DNA of 38,885 nt from Phenylobacterium deserti (GTDB lineage: Bacteria > Pseudomonadota > Alphaproteobacteria > Caulobacterales > Caulobacteraceae). The translations under genes were made by a program, and so were the position numbers. The notes beneath the pieces are model-generated. The model did not search any database, had not been told where the DNA came from, and was given only the letters and a program-made list of their open reading frames with translations. Positions 6,848 through 14,646 of the stretch are shown here, one piece after another. The DNA is taken from contig CALQQB010000042.1 of the NCBI GenBank assembly GCA_943332615.1, forward strand, positions 1 through 38,885, in the 5' to 3' direction. Within the stretch, counting starts at the first letter, position 1. Each line of letters begins with the position of its first letter.

Positions 6848-8545
6848 ATGCCGCGCATGCGGACGCGCTGGCTGGGTGTCCTGGCCGGCCTGGTGCTCGC
6901 CGGCTGCAGCGGGGCCCGTGGGACCGGCGGGAGCAGCGACGCGCCGCCGAACCCGACGGAAGCCGCGCGTTTCCTGAGCCAGACCACCTATGGCGCCACC
7001 GACGCGACCATCAGCCAGGTGCGGTCCGCGGGCTATGCCGGCTGGATCGATCAACAGATCATCACCGCCGCTCCGCCCAGCCATGTCCGCGACGTGGATG
7101 CGCGGCTGGTGCAGCTGAAGGCCGCGAACCCCACCGCGACGCTCAATCCGCAGGACTTCTACTATTCGTACTGGGAGCAGGCGATCACCGGGCCGGACCA
7201 GCTGCGCCAGCGTATGAAGCTGGCCCTGTCTGAGATTTTCGTGGTCTCGCTGAACGACACCAACGTCGAACCGCGCGGAGCGGCATCCTACTACGACATG
7301 CTGGGGGCCAACGCCTTCGGCAACTTCCGGACCCTGTTGGAGCAGGTAAGCCTGCACCCGATGATGGGTGTCTATCTCACCTGGCTGGCCAACTATAAGG
7401 AGGACGCCGCGACCGGCCGCAGCCCCGACGAGAACTACGCCCGTGAGGTCATGCAGCTGATGACCATCGGGCTGTACCAGCTGAACCAGGACGGCTCGGT
7501 CAGGACTGACGCCTCTGGAAGGCCGCTGGCGACCTATCAGGCCGCCGACATCTCGGGCCTAGCCAAGGTGCTGACCGGCTATGGCTATTATTCGACCAAC
7601 CCGACGGCGGGCACCTTCGGTGGGGGGCGTGGCGGAACCGACGCCACCATCCGCTCGATGATTCCCTATCCGACCTTCCACTCGACCAGCGCCAAGAATT
7701 TCCTCGGCACGACCATTCCGGCGTCGGCCACGTCGGATCCGGCCGGCGACCTCAGGATCGCGCTGGACACCTTGTTCAACCACCCGAACGTGGGGCCGTT
7801 CATCGGCCGGCAGCTGATCCAGCGGCTGGTGACCAGCAATCCGAGCCCCGGCTACGTGAGCCGCGTGGCCGGCGTGTTCAACAACAATGGCAAGGGCGTG
7901 CGCGGCGACATGGCCGCCGTGGTCCGCGCCATCCTGCTCGACAGCGAGGCGCGGGGCGCTGCGGCGGCGAACGGCATCAACTACGGCAAGCTGCGCGAGC
8001 CGGTGGTGCGGGTGGGCAACTGGGCGCGGGCGTTCGGGGCGACGTCCAACAGCGGCGACTGGCTGATCCCCTCCACCAGCGCCAACACCTCGCTCAGCCA
8101 GTCGGCGCTGACGGCGCCCTCGGTGTTCAACTTCTTCCGGCCTGGCTATTCGCCGCCGAATACCCGGGTGGGCAACGCCGCCCAGGTGGCGCCGGAGTTC
8201 CAGCTCGTCGATGAGGTGACCGTCGCCGGCTACCTCAATACCCTGCAGACCACTGTCGACGCCGGCATCGGCGTCAACGTGGCCGGCGCGCGGGACGTCC
8301 GGGCGACCTATGCCGCCGAGATGGAGCTTGCGCGCGACACCGGGGGGCTGGTGGATCGGATGAACCTGCTGCTGGCCAACGGGCGCATGTCGCCGGCCAG
8401 CCGCGGCCGCATCGTCGAGGCGGTCAACGCGATCAGCGTGCCGACCACTGGGACCCCGGCCACGATCAATGCGGCGCTCGTGAACCGCGTGAAGCTGGCA
8501 GCCTACATGACCATGGCCTCGTCCGAATATCTGGTGCAGCGATGA
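6848..8545 (+). CDS. DUF1800 family lipoprotein
   Basis: The 565-residue product belongs to DUF1800, recognised by EAARFLSQTTYGATDATI near the N terminus and the downstream LSEIFVVSLND, NYAREVMQLMTIGL and PSVFNFFRPGYSPP blocks. The biochemical role of the family is unknown. I start it at 6848 because this gives a lipoprotein signal, MPRMRTRWLGVLAGLVLAGC, with lipobox LAGC (Cys20) and a G-rich ribosome binding site. The ATG at 6779 sits in a hairpin loop and would place 23 extra residues before the signal. Its stop overlaps the ATG of the DUF1501 gene by four bases. DUF1800 and DUF1501 genes are commonly paired in bacteria, so the products probably act together in the cell envelope. Confidence 0.9.
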   Translation: MPRMRTRWLGVLAGLVLAGCSGARGTGGSSDAPPNPTEAARFLSQTTYGATDATISQVRSAGYAGWIDQQIITAAPPSHVRDVDARLVQLKAANPTATLNPQDFYYSYWEQAITGPDQLRQRMKLALSEIFVVSLNDTNVEPRGAASYYDMLGANAFGNFRTLLEQVSLHPMMGVYLTWLANYKEDAATGRSPDENYAREVMQLMTIGLYQLNQDGSVRTDASGRPLATYQAADISGLAKVLTGYGYYSTNPTAGTFGGGRGGTDATIRSMIPYPTFHSTSAKNFLGTTIPASATSDPAGDLRIALDTLFNHPNVGPFIGRQLIQRLVTSNPSPGYVSRVAGVFNNNGKGVRGDMAAVVRAILLDSEARGAAAANGINYGKLREPVVRVGNWARAFGATSNSGDWLIPSTSANTSLSQSALTAPSVFNFFRPGYSPPNTRVGNAAQVAPEFQLVDEVTVAGYLNTLQTTVDAGIGVNVAGARDVRATYAAEMELARDTGGLVDRMNLLLANGRMSPASRGRIVEAVNAISVPTTGTPATINAALVNRVKLAAYMTMASSEYLVQR

Positions 8546-10089
8546 GCGGAACCATGGACCGCCGCCACCTGTTGCGCGTCGGCGGCGCGCTCTCGATGCT
8601 GGGCGGGGCGGCGCCGTTCGCCCTGCAACTGGCGGCGGCCGGCTCGGCGGCGGGACAGTCGGCGCCAGACTACAAGGCCCTGGTCTGCATCTTCCTGTTC
8701 GGCGGCAACGACAGCCACAACACCGTGCTGGCCACCGACACCGATTCCTGGGGCCGCTACTTCGCCACCCGCAGCTCCGGGACCGATCCGATCGCGCTGC
8801 TGCCGGTGGGCACGGCGCCGACGCCGGTGGGCCAGACCAACCCGGTCACCGGCCGGGTGTCTAACCTATTGTCGCCGGAGGCGTGGGGCGGGGTGCTGCC
8901 GATCACGCCCAGGACCGCCCAGGCGATTCCCGCAGGCACCACCGCCACGACCCGCGGCTTCGCCCTGCACCCGTTCATGGGGCCGATGCAAACCCTGTTC
9001 GAACAGGGCCGGCTGGCGGTGCTGGCGAATGTCGGCACCCTGATCCAGCCGATCACCAAGGCCCAGTACCAGGCCAAGTCAGTATCCGTGCCCGCCAGCC
9101 TGTTCTCGCACAACGACCAGCAGTCCACCTGGCAGGCGCTGTCGACTGAGGGTGCGCTTGCGGGGTGGGGCGGACGGTTCGCCGACCTGGTGGCTGGGAT
9201 GAACGGCTCCAGCACCCTGTTCACGGCGGTCTCGGCCGCCGGCAACGCGGTGTTCCTCTCCGGCCAGTCGGTGGTGCAGTACCAGCTGTCGACCGGCGCC
9301 CAGCCGGCGGTGGTGATCACCGGCCAACAGGGCGGCAGTCTGTTCGGCTCCAGCATCGCGCCGGCGCGGGTGCGCGACCTGGTCACCGACACCGCGCTGT
9401 CGGGCAATTTCGCGGACGACTATTCCGGCGTCGTGGGCCGCTCGATCTCGGCGGCCACGACGGTGAACTCGGCCTTCACCCAGGGCATCGTCACCTCGGT
9501 GGCCCCGGCCCCGGCCTACACCAACCCCCAGACCCAGCGGGTGGAGACCAACACCCTGGCCCTGCAACTTCAGACAGTGGCCCGGATGATCGCCGCCAGC
9601 TCAACGCTGGGCGTGAAGCGGCAGGTGTTCTTCGTCAGCCTGGGCGGCTGGGACACGCACGACTTCCAGAACACCACCCAGCCGAACCTGCTGGCCAAGG
9701 TGGCGCATGCGATGAGTTACTTCGACGGCGCCCTGTCCAGCGTCGGCGGCCTGGACCGGCGGGCCCAGGTGACGACCTTCACGGCCTCAGACTTCTCGCG
9801 CACCTTCCAGACCAACGGCGACGGCACCGACCACGCCTGGGGCGCCCACCATTTCATCATGGGCGGCGCGGTCAACGGCGGCGATATCTATGGCCAGTAT
9901 CCGACGCTGGGCGTGGACGTCGGCGGCTTCAACAACCCCGACAACATAAATGGCGCGCTGATCCCGACCACCTCGGTGGATCAATACGGGGCGACTCTGG
10001 GGCGTTGGTTTGGGGTTTCCGACCCCGACATCGACACGATCTTCCCGCGCCTGCGCAACTTCCCGACCCGCTACCTCAGCTTCGTCTAG
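8542..10089 (+). CDS. DUF1501 family protein, Tat-exported
   Basis: The 515-residue protein begins with a twin-arginine signal (MDRRHLL, then a hydrophobic stretch to about residue 35), so it should be exported folded, perhaps with a metal. The mature part carries DUF1501 motifs: LVCIFLFGGNDSHNTV near the start, SLGGWDTH in the middle and TASDFSRT...GTDHAWGAHHF near the end. Those His/Asp-rich blocks resemble metal sites of the alkaline phosphatase/sulfatase superfamily, to which the family is thought to be related; no activity is established. It is translationally coupled to the DUF1800 lipoprotein gene by ATGA. It ends seven bases from the convergent PilZ gene. Confidence 0.92.
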   Translation: MSGTMDRRHLLRVGGALSMLGGAAPFALQLAAAGSAAGQSAPDYKALVCIFLFGGNDSHNTVLATDTDSWGRYFATRSSGTDPIALLPVGTAPTPVGQTNPVTGRVSNLLSPEAWGGVLPITPRTAQAIPAGTTATTRGFALHPFMGPMQTLFEQGRLAVLANVGTLIQPITKAQYQAKSVSVPASLFSHNDQQSTWQALSTEGALAGWGGRFADLVAGMNGSSTLFTAVSAAGNAVFLSGQSVVQYQLSTGAQPAVVITGQQGGSLFGSSIAPARVRDLVTDTALSGNFADDYSGVVGRSISAATTVNSAFTQGIVTSVAPAPAYTNPQTQRVETNTLALQLQTVARMIAASSTLGVKRQVFFVSLGGWDTHDFQNTTQPNLLAKVAHAMSYFDGALSSVGGLDRRAQVTTFTASDFSRTFQTNGDGTDHAWGAHHFIMGGAVNGGDIYGQYPTLGVDVGGFNNPDNINGALIPTTSVDQYGATLGRWFGVSDPDIDTIFPRLRNFPTRYLSFV

Positions 10090-10096
10090 AGACTGG

Positions 10097-10459
10097 TCAC
10101 GCCCGTGAGGCGTACTGCGGATAGAGCGCGACCCAGACCTCACGCGCGCCGATGAAGCGGGCGTCGGTGGTGTCCTTCAGGCCATGACGTTGCTCGAAGG
10201 AGAGGCCGGCGAGGTCTCCGCGCCGCCACTTCAGGATCACCTCGATGGCGACGCCGCCCTGGAAATCCACCAGGACAAAGCGCGCCGGCAGGCGGTGGAC
10301 GTGCGACAGTTCGATCTTCGCGCCGCTCTGGCTCATGTCGCGGATCACGCAGTCGGCCCAGAGGCCGTAGCCTGGGCCATGCAAGACCCGGCCGGGCGCA
10401 TTGGTCGATGCCCGCAGTTCACCGCGGCGTTCGACGTTGGCGAGATTGGGCCTGGACAT
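10097..10459 (-). CDS. PilZ domain protein (c-di-GMP binding)
   Basis: This 120-residue single-domain protein has both canonical PilZ motifs: RxxxR (RGELR, Arg12 and Arg16) and DxSxxG (DMSQSG, Asp41-Ser43-Gly46). It should therefore bind cyclic di-GMP and act as a stand-alone adaptor. It lies 64 bases downstream of virB11 on the same strand, with no clear terminator between, so it may be the last gene of the VirB operon. That would link the secretion system or its pilus to second-messenger signalling; this is inference. The ATG at 10459 is the only good start. PilZ singletons are numerous in Caulobacterales, so chance placement is possible. Confidence 0.9.
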   Translation of the reverse strand: MSRPNLANVERRGELRASTNAPGRVLHGPGYGLWADCVIRDMSQSGAKIELSHVHRLPARFVLVDFQGGVAIEVILKWRRGDLAGLSFEQRHGLKDTTDARFIGAREVWVALYPQYASRA

Positions 10460-10523
10460 TCCTCATTGATAATTCACGGAGATTGAGAACACGTTCCCAA
10501 GGGCCGGAATTGACGTCGAGGTC

Positions 10524-11504
10524 TCAGCGCGGCTGGAAATGCACTTCGCTGACGCGCCGCGCGCCGCCGGTGCGGTCCAGCTGGACGACCACGTCGATGA
10601 CCCCGCGGACATAGGTCCGGACCTTGTCCCAACCCAGATCGACGCCGGAGGTCAGGGCCAGCAGCGCGATCTGCTCCAAGGCGCCAGCGGGGCTGTCGGC
10701 GTGGACGGTGGTGAGCGATCCGGGGTGGCCACTGTTGACGGCGCGCAGGAAGGCAAAGGCTTCGCGGCCGCGCAGTTCGCCCAGGAGAATCCGGTCCGGT
10801 CGCAGGCGCAGAGCCGCCGCCAGCAGGGTGTCGGCATCGACCCTGGCCTCGCCCAGGTCGCCGCGCACGGCGACAAGTCCGACGCTGTTGGGGTGGTCCA
10901 GCCGGACCTCCGGAGCATCCTCGATCACCACCAGGCGCTCGCCAAGGTCGATCTCCTTCACGAGGGCGTTGAGCAGGGTGGTCTTGCCGCTGCCGGTGCC
11001 GCCGGAGATGACGATGGTCTTGCGGCGTTTGACCGCGGCCTTGAGAAAGGCCTGCAGGTCGCCAGTGTCGAGGAGGGCCTCGAGCACGCGGTCGGCCTCG
11101 GCCTCGCGGGCGGGGTCGCTGCGATGGGCGGTATCGAACAGGCCGTCGCGGGCCAGGTCGGAGACGCTGAGGTCGGAGATCAGGTGCTTTCGAACCGCCA
11201 GCGCAAGGCCGCCCCGGGTGGCGGGGGGGGAGACCACCTGCACGCGGGCGCCGTCGGGCAGCGTGGCCGAAAGCAAAGGTTGCTCGCGGTTGACGCCCTG
11301 ATGGCTGGCGGCGGCGATCTGGCGCGCCAGCCGCTGCAAGGCCACTTCAGTCAGCTCGTCGGCGGGTTCGCGGCACATGACGCCGCCGGTGGTCTCGACC
11401 CAGACCTCGCCCGGGCGGTTGATCAGCACATCTGTCACGTCGGGGCGCGACAGCCAGGGCGCGAGCGGCGCGAGATAGGCGCTGAGATAGAGGTTTGCAC
11501 TCAT
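10524..11504 (-). CDS. virB11: Type IV secretion ATPase VirB11
   Basis: VirB11 is a hexameric cytoplasmic ATPase at the base of type IV secretion systems that switches between pilus assembly and substrate transfer. The 326-residue protein has the N-terminal domain (PWLSRPDVTDVLINRPGEVWVE), Walker A GGTGSGKTT (168-176), the Asp box VVIEDAPEV, Walker B-like RPDRILLGELRG and the His box SGHPGSLTTVHAD. I use the ATG at 11504; the frame stays open to 11585, but that extension lies inside virB10 and is unlike the family. No ribosome binding site is seen. Instead a 9-codon frame begins on the virB10 stop and ends on this ATG. It is the last virB gene of the operon. Confidence 0.96.
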   Translation of the reverse strand: MSANLYLSAYLAPLAPWLSRPDVTDVLINRPGEVWVETTGGVMCREPADELTEVALQRLARQIAAASHQGVNREQPLLSATLPDGARVQVVSPPATRGGLALAVRKHLISDLSVSDLARDGLFDTAHRSDPAREAEADRVLEALLDTGDLQAFLKAAVKRRKTIVISGGTGSGKTTLLNALVKEIDLGERLVVIEDAPEVRLDHPNSVGLVAVRGDLGEARVDADTLLAAALRLRPDRILLGELRGREAFAFLRAVNSGHPGSLTTVHADSPAGALEQIALLALTSGVDLGWDKVRTYVRGVIDVVVQLDRTGGARRVSEVHFQPR

Positions 11505-11530
11505 GACGGCGTGCCGTTGGGGGCGTTCAT
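11501..11530 (-). CDS. 9-residue coupling micro-ORF between virB10 and virB11 (putative)
   Basis: ATG at 11530 overlaps the virB10 TGA as ATGA. The frame reads MNAPNGTPS and ends in a TGA that overlaps the virB11 ATG, again as ATGA. It spans the only gap between these genes exactly. A peptide function is unlikely; passing terminating ribosomes on to virB11 is the simplest idea. This is inferred from layout only. Confidence 0.4.
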   Translation of the reverse strand: MNAPNGTPS

Positions 11531-12618
11531 CGCGAGACGGCGGAGAAGTCCAGGTCGCGGGCCACGAACACCTGCACCGGGACACCCTGCATCACCTTGA
11601 TGGTGTCGGGAATGTCGATCTGCTTCTGGAGCGCGATCGAAGCCACCTGGTTGGCTTGGCCCGGTGAGCCGATCACGAACGTGGCGCTGGAACCGCTGCT
11701 CGCGGAGTTCGCCAGGGCCTGGGACCCGGCGCTGATCACGGACAGCAGTATCGAGGCGCCGAAGCGGGTGAAGAAGTGGCTGTCGACCTCACCGTCCAGT
11801 CCGCCGCGGCCCAGGCGGTCGGTCGCGGGCGAGGCCACATCGATGGTCACGCCGGTCGGGCCGATGATCCGGGTCCAGACGACGAAGGCGCGGGTCTGGC
11901 CGACGGCGGCGGCGGACTTGTATTGCCCGACCAGCTTGGAGCCGCGGGGGATCAGCACCCGACTGCCGTCGAAGCTGCGGACGTCGCGGCTGACCACGGC
12001 GCGCACAGAGCCCGGCAGGTCGGAGTTGATGGCGGTTTCGAGCACCGCGGCGATCACCGCGCCCTGGGGCACCGTGCGGCCCAGGTCGTGCATCTGGCTG
12101 GCGCGGGCGGTGTCGGCGTTGCCGCCGGTAATGCGGGAGGCGAAGCGCTCGTCAGCCGAGCCGCGGGTCTCATTGGCGGGGATGGTTCCGGCAGCGCCCG
12201 GCGCCTGGGCGGCCTGGGCGACCTGGAGGTTGGCGGCGGCCTCGGGCGCTGCGGAGAAGTCCACCACCATGGCCGGCGCGCGCCAGTGCGCCTCGGATGG
12301 ATCGGGCTGCGGCGGGCTGGTGGACTGGATCATCGGCGGTTGGACGACGGAGGTCGGCGCCGCCATCACCGGTGTGGGCGCCACCGCCGGCCGCATCGGC
12401 ACGGGAGGCGTGGCGACGGATTGTGGGGTCTGGGCCTTGGCCTGGCGCGCGCCGGACAGGCCGTTGAACACCATGAAGCCCAGGACGCCGGCGCCGACCA
12501 CGCCGACCCACAGGGTCAGGGGCGAGTCGGGGGCCTGGACCCGCGGCCGGGCGGCTTGGCCCCGGGCGAACACGGGGCTGAGTTCGGGGCTGGGATGGGC
12601 GGGGGTCTTGTCACTCAT
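11527..12618 (-). CDS. virB10: Type IV secretion channel protein VirB10
   Basis: VirB10 (TrbI family) spans inner and outer membranes and forms the outer core ring with VirB9 and VirB7. The 363-residue protein has a short cytoplasmic N terminus, one transmembrane helix (about residues 37-57, LTLWVGVVGAGVLGFMVF), a long Pro/Ala/Gln-rich periplasmic linker and the C-terminal TrbI domain (PQGAVIAAVLETAINSDLPG, SRVLIPRGSKLVGQYKS, GVPVQVFVARDLDF). I choose the ATG at 12618 because it overlaps the virB9 TGA as ATGA; an in-frame ATG at 12630 would add four residues. With VirB9 present but no VirB7 seen, the outer ring may use an unrecognised lipoprotein. Confidence 0.95.
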   Translation of the reverse strand: MSDKTPAHPSPELSPVFARGQAARPRVQAPDSPLTLWVGVVGAGVLGFMVFNGLSGARQAKAQTPQSVATPPVPMRPAVAPTPVMAAPTSVVQPPMIQSTSPPQPDPSEAHWRAPAMVVDFSAAPEAAANLQVAQAAQAPGAAGTIPANETRGSADERFASRITGGNADTARASQMHDLGRTVPQGAVIAAVLETAINSDLPGSVRAVVSRDVRSFDGSRVLIPRGSKLVGQYKSAAAVGQTRAFVVWTRIIGPTGVTIDVASPATDRLGRGGLDGEVDSHFFTRFGASILLSVISAGSQALANSASSGSSATFVIGSPGQANQVASIALQKQIDIPDTIKVMQGVPVQVFVARDLDFSAVSR

Positions 12619-13388
12619 CGCCGCCACCATGGATCCCTCTTGCGCGCCTTCAGGGCGCTGGCTTCCTCGATGTGGAAACCGTCGTTGTAGATGCGGGTGA
12701 TCTCCTTGCCGCGCCGCAGGACGAAGCCGCGGGCGATCCGGTCCACCACGACATAGCCGTAGTACTGGCGGGTGTTGACCACCGCCTCCGCGCCATCGGG
12801 ATCGACAGCGAAGATGGCCGGCATGTCTTCCTCGGCGCGGAAGGCGAAGAAGGTGTCCTGGCCGTCGTCGAACACCCTCACCGGCAGGGCATGGGTGGAG
12901 CCGTCGTAGGAATAGGCCGCGTTGCGTTCGAGCGGAGGGGGCGGCGGGGGCGGCGGGGCGATCATCGCCACGACCGGCTCGGCATAGAGAAAGCGCACGC
13001 TGAAAGGCGTCGCCGCGGTAGCCCGCTTCTGGACGCTGAGCTGGAAGTTGTAGCGGCGCAGGTTGGTCACCACCGTCATGTTGGTCGGCGGCCGGGCGGA
13101 CATCGGCTTCAGGAACAGCAGGTTCGCACGCCGGTTCGGGGTGACCTGCCAGCCGAGGGAATCGCCGATGGCGACGTTCTCGATCTTCTCGCCCAGGTCG
13201 AATTCGACGGACAGTTGCAGGCCCAGTGCGCTGCGCAGCTCGACGACCTGAGCGGGGTCGTAGTCGACCTCATGGATGCGCCGATCGCCGGCTCCCGGGT
13301 GCGGAACCACCGCCAGGGCGGGGCCAGCCAGTAGAACGGGGCCAGCCAGCAGGGCCAGGGTGAGCGCGAGGGCGGAGGGGCGGATCAT
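12615..13388 (-). CDS. virB9: Type IV secretion outer-core protein VirB9
   Basis: VirB9 (TrbG/CagX family) is a periplasmic outer-core protein that contacts VirB10. The 257-residue product has a signal peptide (MIRPSALALTLALLAGP, cleaved after about residue 25). The N-terminal domain contains DYDPAQVVELRSALGLQLSVEF, then LLFLKPMSARPPTNMTVVT. A polyproline linker (8 Pro) precedes the C-terminal domain with ALPVRVFDDGQDTFFAF, YYGYVVVDRIARGFVLRRGKE and NDGF. The frame is open well upstream inside virB6, but only the ATG at 13388 yields a signal peptide, and it overlaps the virB6 stop as ATGA. The stop in turn overlaps the virB10 ATG. Confidence 0.94.
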   Translation of the reverse strand: MIRPSALALTLALLAGPVLLAGPALAVVPHPGAGDRRIHEVDYDPAQVVELRSALGLQLSVEFDLGEKIENVAIGDSLGWQVTPNRRANLLFLKPMSARPPTNMTVVTNLRRYNFQLSVQKRATAATPFSVRFLYAEPVVAMIAPPPPPPPPLERNAAYSYDGSTHALPVRVFDDGQDTFFAFRAEEDMPAIFAVDPDGAEAVVNTRQYYGYVVVDRIARGFVLRRGKEITRIYNDGFHIEEASALKARKRDPWWRR

Positions 13389-14560
13389 CGGGCGGCTCCG
13401 GCGCGGCGGGCGGCGATAGCGGGACGGCGGTAGGCCTCGCCGAGCCGATGGGTCTCGCCGACGCTCACGGAGACCTGGCGGCCAGAGGGTGCGCCGACAG
13501 CGGCGCCGGTCGCGGCGGCGCGACTGCGAGCGGTGTTCTGGGCCTGGTCGCGTTGCAGGTCCAGCGCCAGGCGTTCGGCGCGCGACGGCATCAGGTTCTC
13601 GGGATTGAGGGCTGACTGCGGCCTGGCGGCGGGACTGGCCGATCCGGCCGAGCGCTCGTCTGTGCCAAAACGGGGCAGGCGGAAGCCCATCGCCATGACG
13701 CAGGCGCCGATGACCAGGGCCGCCTGACCAAACGCGAAAACGAACACCAGGGCCGCGGTGCTCATGGCGGTCTGCGGGTCCAGCTGCAGGGCCTTGCGCT
13801 GGGCTTCCAGCGTGGTGAGCCAGGGTTCCAGCACCGACAGCATCAGCACCACCAGCAGCCAACCTACAAGAGGCGTCAGTGCGCTGGCGGCCAGCGCGCG
13901 CACCCAGCCCACGAACAGGCCGCGGGTGGCGGGCATCAGGGCCAGCGCGATGAACACCGGCCCGACAGCGGTCAGGATGCCGATCGCCAGGGTCGCGGCG
14001 GCGATCACGCCGGGGCCGGCCAGGAACAGGGCGCCGGTGGCGGTGGACAGCGCTTCGGCCGCTGCGGCCTGCGGACTGGAATAGGCTTTGACTCCAGGTC
14101 CGCCGCCAGCCTGCCGGCCAAAGGCGCCGGCGCTCTCGGAGAGTTCGTCATAGGCCGCCTGCAGCCCCTCGATGGGGTTGGTCGCGAGGGCGGACCGGCC
14201 CTGGGCGGTCAGAGGCGCCGAGATGAGGGCGGCGATCTCCACCGGCGCGCGGTCGGCGACGTTGAAAACCACGGCCTGAAAAGTCGACCAGCTGGTGACC
14301 AGAGCCAGGATCACGCCGATCTTCAGCCCGATGACCGGAGCGTCCGACAATCGCGCGTTGCCCTGCGCGAACAGCATCCGGTAGCCGACCCAGGCCACAT
14401 AGATCGTCAGCAGGGCCGTCAGCGCGGCCTGGAACACGCCAGAACCCTGTGTCAGCGCCGCGTAGCCGCCCTGGGCATAGATCTTGGTCTGGCAATCGAC
14501 CGTGGCCAGCACGCCGCGGATGACGCCTTCGCCCACGGTGCTGGCGCAGGCTTCACTCAT
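13385..14560 (-). CDS. virB6: Type IV secretion inner-membrane protein VirB6/TrbL
   Basis: VirB6 is the polytopic inner-membrane component of the translocation channel. The 391-residue protein has a periplasmic N terminus with two cysteines, five to six hydrophobic helices (for example ALTALLTIYVAWVGYRMLFA and GPVFIALALMPATRGLFVGWV) and a hydrophilic, arginine-rich cytoplasmic tail of about 90 residues. The sequence ALMPATRGLFVGWVRAL is typical of the family. The ATG at 14560 has AGGAG upstream and also overlaps the TGA of a 29-codon micro-ORF. The 3' end overlaps virB9 by four bases. Confidence 0.93.
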   Translation of the reverse strand: MSEACASTVGEGVIRGVLATVDCQTKIYAQGGYAALTQGSGVFQAALTALLTIYVAWVGYRMLFAQGNARLSDAPVIGLKIGVILALVTSWSTFQAVVFNVADRAPVEIAALISAPLTAQGRSALATNPIEGLQAAYDELSESAGAFGRQAGGGPGVKAYSSPQAAAAEALSTATGALFLAGPGVIAAATLAIGILTAVGPVFIALALMPATRGLFVGWVRALAASALTPLVGWLLVVLMLSVLEPWLTTLEAQRKALQLDPQTAMSTAALVFVFAFGQAALVIGACVMAMGFRLPRFGTDERSAGSASPAARPQSALNPENLMPSRAERLALDLQRDQAQNTARSRAAATGAAVGAPSGRQVSVSVGETHRLGEAYRRPAIAARRAGAAR

Positions 14561-14646
14561 CCGAATTCGCTCCTGATGGAGCTTCGAAGGATAGATCCCC
14601 CGACGGGCAGGACATGTCCTGCGAAGCCTTGGCGAAGCAGGATCAT
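14557..14646 (-). CDS. 29-residue micro-ORF bridging virB4 and virB6 (putative)
   Basis: An ATG at 14646 overlaps the virB4 TGA as ATGA, and the frame ends in TGA overlapping the virB6 ATG, also as ATGA. The 29-residue product (begins MILLRQGFAGHVLPVGG) has no cysteine, lipobox or clear transmembrane helix. It fills the place where virB5 stands in many VirB operons but is far too short to be VirB5. Its third-position GC (about 60%) is lower than in neighbours, which weakens the case for protein function. Translational coupling is the more likely role. Confidence 0.45.
   Translation of the reverse strand: MILLRQGFAGHVLPVGGSILRSSIRSEFG
14607..14622. repeat. 16-bp perfect palindrome in the virB4-virB6 junction
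   Basis: GCAGGACATGTCCTGC is identical to its reverse complement. It lies inside the 29-codon micro-ORF. As RNA it could form a 6-bp stem with a CATG loop; as DNA it could be a dimer-binding site. Role unknown. Confidence 0.5.
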
